9,452 nucleotides of DNA, taken from positions 1 to 9,452 of the forward strand of contig JAIPFS010000040.1 in the NCBI GenBank assembly GCA_021736545.1. The letters are read 5' to 3'. This DNA is from Spirochaetia bacterium (GTDB taxonomy: Bacteria; Spirochaetota; Spirochaetia; PWKH01). This document shows positions 7,257-9,452 of the stretch, piece by piece; the first letter of the stretch is position 1; each line of letters begins with the position of its first letter. The position numbers and the translations under genes were made by a program. The notes under the pieces were generated by a model. It had not been told where the DNA came from. It did no database searches and was given only the letters and a program-made list of their open reading frames with translations.

Positions 7257-8048
7257 ATGAAGTACATAGACACACATTTTCATACAGAAATGATGAGGAA
7301 TAAGGGTTTAGAAACTGACAAGCTGCTGGAAGAACTGTTTGCTGCTGGATTTTCCGGAGGGATAGATGTAGGAACACATCCTGATGATATCCCACCCAGA
7401 AAGACGGCTCTTAGCAAATTCTCTTCAATCCTCCTTTCTGGAGGAATTTTTCCCGGAATTCTTGAAGAAGATAGTAAAAAACCAATCTCTGAGCTTATAC
7501 AAAATCTAGATAAATCCATTTATCAAAAAGATATTCAATTTATTGGCGAATTCGGCCTTGACTACTATTGGGGCTACGGAACCAGAGAAGAGCAGAAAGA
7601 TCTCTGTATTCAGCAGCTGAAATTGGCAAATACGTATTCCCTCCCTGTGATCATCCATAACCGCGATGCAGATTCAGATATCCTTAAACTGCTTGAGAAA
7701 CACCCTCCCCAAAAATCAGGTATAATGCATTGTTTCTCATCAAATAAGGAGACTGCTGAACGGATTCTGGAATTAGGTATGTATATCTCTTTTGCAGGTA
7801 ATGTCACCTTCAAAAATTCCAGGATGATTCAGGAAGCGGCTGAAATAGTTCCCTTGAACCGTATTCTGGTAGAAACTGATGCACCATACCTTGCACCGAT
7901 ACCTGAACGGGGGAAAACAAATCACCCTGGTTACATTATTCATACGTATAAGTTTCTAGCTGCCATAAAACAAGTAAGCACTGAGGCCTTAACAGAGCAG
8001 GTAATGCAGAATTTTACTACATTAGTAAATGGAGCAAAAAGGAATTAA
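7257..8048 (+). CDS. tatD: TatD-family metal-dependent hydrolase (3'-5' exonuclease/DNase)
   Basis: TatD enzymes are cytosolic TIM-barrel metallohydrolases with 3'-5' DNA or RNA exonuclease activity, linked to repair, RNA turnover and D-aminoacyl-tRNA deacylation in related proteins. The 263 residues match the family. Metal ligands are visible: H7 and H9 in DTHFH, E98 in GEFGLDYYW, H134 in IIHNRDA, H158 in MHCFS and D208 in VETDAPYL. A small departure is RGKTNHPGY near 218-226, where many members have N-E-P. The start at 7257 opens directly on the first metal motif, as is usual. It has only a weak, badly spaced GAAGAG upstream, and no in-frame ATG, GTG or TTG was found in the preceding 60 nt or so. 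It is divergent from tRNA-Leu and converges on the lipoprotein gene, so it is probably monocistronic. The exact subfamily (TatD, YcfH, YjjV) is not settled. Confidence 0.93.
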   Translation: MKYIDTHFHTEMMRNKGLETDKLLEELFAAGFSGGIDVGTHPDDIPPRKTALSKFSSILLSGGIFPGILEEDSKKPISELIQNLDKSIYQKDIQFIGEFGLDYYWGYGTREEQKDLCIQQLKLANTYSLPVIIHNRDADSDILKLLEKHPPQKSGIMHCFSSNKETAERILELGMYISFAGNVTFKNSRMIQEAAEIVPLNRILVETDAPYLAPIPERGKTNHPGYIIHTYKFLAAIKQVSTEALTEQVMQNFTTLVNGAKRN

Positions 8049-8096
8049 AAAAATCAAGGAATTCTAAATATTATCTTTTTCAAATGTGCCGCAGCG

Positions 8097-9011
8097 TTAT
8101 TCTTCCTTGTCATCAAGGGTAATGACTTTCCAGGCAGTATCAATATACAATGTTTGGGAATGTATACTCTCCATTTTACTTTGAGAAACTTCAATTTGTT
8201 CAATATGTGAAACTATTGAAGCCGCTGCTGCAGGCATATCAAGATCAATAGAGTACTGCAGGCTCTTTTCATAATGCGGCAGCAGTGTCCCGCCGATAAC
8301 AGCAGCCTTCCATCCAGCAGTTTTACAGAAATCCAAGCAGGCAGGAGTATCTCCTCCCATATCACAGATAATCATATATTCATCATCCCAATTCACTAAT
8401 TCAGAGATCTGCTGTTCAATTATCTGCTGGTTTATACTTTCTTCACTGGAAAATTCTAATGGAATCAATTCCACTCCAAGTAAATTCTGTTTCAATACAG
8501 TAACATTACTGCGGCTTCTTGTGTTTCCCTTAATATAGAGGAATAGTATGTCGCTGATGCTTCCGCTGGCAGTAATCTCTTTTCCGAGGTTTTCCCAGGC
8601 CTTATTCTGGGAAAGGACTACTTCAGATGCTGGAAAATCAGATTCGACAACGGAGCCATCAGCAAAATTCAATTTGTATACATTATCATCCAGCTGACCT
8701 GTTTTCTTTTGTAAAATATCTGTTAATACGGAGTCTTCTATAAGGGGTGTAATAAGAGTGATGTCTGAATCATTGATTCTCTTGAGAGTTTTTTCCGGCA
8801 GCTCCTGCTGATCTATCATTACATAGTTTAGAGAATAGCCTGAGACTTTTAATTTTTCGTCAATTTTCTGCTGCTGATTCCGGTTGAAAAAAAGTAGATC
8901 TGAATAGGGATCGCTTACCAGTGTTAAAACTTTATTGTCACTGCATGAAACAATTAAAAAAACAGAACAAAGTAAAAAAAGAATTTTAAGAAAAAAAGAT
9001 GCAGCTTTCAT
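8097..9011 (-). CDS. Putative lipoprotein of unknown function, possibly periplasmic-binding-protein-like
   Basis: I do not recognise a named family. The 304-residue product starts with a short charged end (MK), a hydrophobic stretch (residues 5-22) and I-V-S-C23, which fits the relaxed spirochaete lipobox. It is therefore probably cleaved before C23, lipidated and anchored in an envelope membrane. The mature part alternates strands and helices: VLTLVSD at 28-34, ITLITPLIED at 84-93, DILFLYIKG at 154-162, YMIICDMGG at 212-220, and AAVIGGTLLP at 236-245 followed by an Ala-rich helix. The spacing recalls the two-lobe fold of type I periplasmic binding proteins and LacI-like sensors, with a C-terminal ITLDD as in their last strand. 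This is only a fold-level guess. There is no permease or ATPase gene beside it. The start is set by the signal peptide; no good Shine-Dalgarno site precedes it. Confidence 0.85.
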   Translation of the reverse strand: MKAASFFLKILFLLCSVFLIVSCSDNKVLTLVSDPYSDLLFFNRNQQQKIDEKLKVSGYSLNYVMIDQQELPEKTLKRINDSDITLITPLIEDSVLTDILQKKTGQLDDNVYKLNFADGSVVESDFPASEVVLSQNKAWENLGKEITASGSISDILFLYIKGNTRSRSNVTVLKQNLLGVELIPLEFSSEESINQQIIEQQISELVNWDDEYMIICDMGGDTPACLDFCKTAGWKAAVIGGTLLPHYEKSLQYSIDLDMPAAAASIVSHIEQIEVSQSKMESIHSQTLYIDTAWKVITLDDKEE

Positions 9012-9018
9012 GTCCGAA

Positions 9019-9048
9019 AGTGTATTACAAAGAAATTGATCTGGTCAA
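9019..9048 (-). promoter_or_regulatory. Candidate promoter of the lipoprotein gene, with little or no leader
   Basis: Read leftwards, TTGACC (complement of 9043-9048) is followed after 18 nt by TACACT (complement of 9019-9024). Seven bases then precede the ATG at 9011, so transcription would begin at or within a base or two of the start codon. TAATAC with a 15-nt spacer is a weaker alternative. Confidence 0.4.
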
Positions 9049-9060
9049 CTGCAAGTATTT

Positions 9061-9104
9061 AACTCAGAAGCTTAATATTTCAGGATATGAACAGCTGAGT
9101 TTTT
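9061..9104 (+). terminator. Terminator-like hairpin upstream of the fba promoter
   Basis: AACTCAG (9061-9067) pairs perfectly with CTGAGTT (9095-9101). An inner TTCA (9079-9082) pairs with TGAA (9088-9091), and a run of T follows on the + strand. No + strand gene upstream needs it: the tatD stop is more than 1 kb away and the gene between is on the minus strand. It may stop read-through antisense to the lipoprotein gene, or be chance. Confidence 0.35.
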
Positions 9105-9192
9105 ATCTTGCATATATGGCTTGAAAAGATGTCAGATGACCTACTTTTACTGATAAGCCATTATGAATGCTCTGCAGATATGCTGTGTACTC

Positions 9193-9219
9193 TTGACCAT
9201 ATCCAGGCTTTACTATAAT
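9193..9219 (+). promoter_or_regulatory. Candidate promoter of fba
   Basis: A perfect TATAAT (9214-9219) lies about 40 nt before the aldolase ATG. The best -35 match, TTGACC (9193-9198), is only 15 nt upstream, shorter than the usual 17, so the -35 assignment is less certain than the -10. The transcript would start near 9226 and include the AAAGGGG ribosome-binding site (9246-9252). Confidence 0.5.
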
Positions 9220-9258
9220 TTTTTATTGTAACCAAATACATAGGTAAAGGGGTAAACA

Positions 9259-9452
9259 ATGATTTCCTACAAAGAATTAGGTCTGGTAAACACCAGAGAA
9301 ATGTTTAAGAAAGCCGTTGCTGGCGGATACGCTATTCCGGCTTATAATTTTAATAATATGGAACAGCTTCAAGCAATCATACAGGCGTGTGTAGAGACAA
9401 AATCTCCAGTTATCCTGCAGGTTTCCAAGGGGGCTCGTCAGTATGCAAACGC
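9259..9452 (+). CDS. fba: Class II fructose-bisphosphate aldolase, 3'-truncated by window edge
   Basis: Only the first 64 codons are present. The product opens MISYKELGLVNTREMFKKAV, then GGYAIPAYNFNNMEQLQAI and SPVILQVSKGAR. This is the first strand-helix unit of class II (zinc-dependent) aldolases, in which AYNFNN and the following helix line the active site; the catalytic Asp and zinc-binding His residues lie beyond the edge. The enzyme cleaves fructose-1,6-bisphosphate to dihydroxyacetone phosphate and glyceraldehyde-3-phosphate in glycolysis and runs in reverse in gluconeogenesis. The start is supported by AAAGGGG (9246-9252), 6 nt before the ATG. It is divergent from the lipoprotein gene. 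It completes the route from xylose through transketolase to glycolysis, though it has its own promoter. Related tagatose-bisphosphate aldolases share this fold; the opening fits the fructose-bisphosphate branch better. Confidence 0.9.
   Translation, partial: MISYKELGLVNTREMFKKAVAGGYAIPAYNFNNMEQLQAIIQACVETKSPVILQVSKGARQYAN

Noticed and set aside
8049..8096. Terminator between the convergent tatD and lipoprotein genes
   Set aside because: The 48-bp gap is A/T-rich, but no convincing stem-loop could be drawn apart from a short GAATTC palindrome.

Overview
The window looks like a chromosomal stretch from a free-living, sugar-fermenting bacterium, most probably a spirochaete (Spirochaetota). This is an inference from the relaxed spirochaete-type lipobox of the lipoprotein at 8097-9011, the GAF/HD-GYP protein at the left edge, and the general look of the XylA, Tkt and Fba sequences. 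No phylogenetic search was possible. Codon use looks uniform across the genes, with no phage, transposon, CRISPR or toxin-antitoxin genes, so this reads as core metabolic DNA and not an island.

Layout. 1-752 (+) is the 3' part of a GAF-HD-GYP c-di-GMP phosphodiesterase. It converges, through a hairpin, on a cupin/AraC-family regulator at 786-1613 (-). The regulator is divergent from xylB (1740-3248, +), which is followed after 4 nt by xylA (3253-4590, +) and a terminator. A transketolase gene (4837-6834, +) has its own near-consensus promoter. It converges on a tRNA-Leu(UAA) gene (7001-7087, -), with two hairpins between them; one is a perfect 14-bp bidirectional terminator. Divergent from the tRNA is tatD (7257-8048, +). 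It converges on an unassigned lipoprotein gene (8097-9011, -). The window ends in the first 64 codons of a class II fructose-bisphosphate aldolase gene (9259-9452, +).

How the genes fit together. XylA isomerises D-xylose to D-xylulose and XylB phosphorylates it to xylulose-5-phosphate. Transketolase feeds that into fructose-6-phosphate and glyceraldehyde-3-phosphate, and aldolase joins this to lower glycolysis. The divergent AraC-type protein is the natural candidate to control xylBA in response to pentose, but this is inferred from position only. No sugar transporter or transaldolase is present in the window.

Regulation visible in sequence. Good sigma70-type promoters can be read for araC, tkt, the tRNA and tatD, and weaker ones for the lipoprotein and fba. 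The tatD promoter, and less securely the lipoprotein promoter, sit so close to the start codon that the transcripts would be nearly or fully leaderless, and both genes lack a convincing Shine-Dalgarno sequence. The xyl, tkt and fba genes have strong ones. I see no clear undescribed system. The items most worth a second look are these leaderless candidates, the repeats in the araC-xylB divergent region, the unassigned lipoprotein, and the structured or partly open intergenic DNA upstream of tatD and fba.
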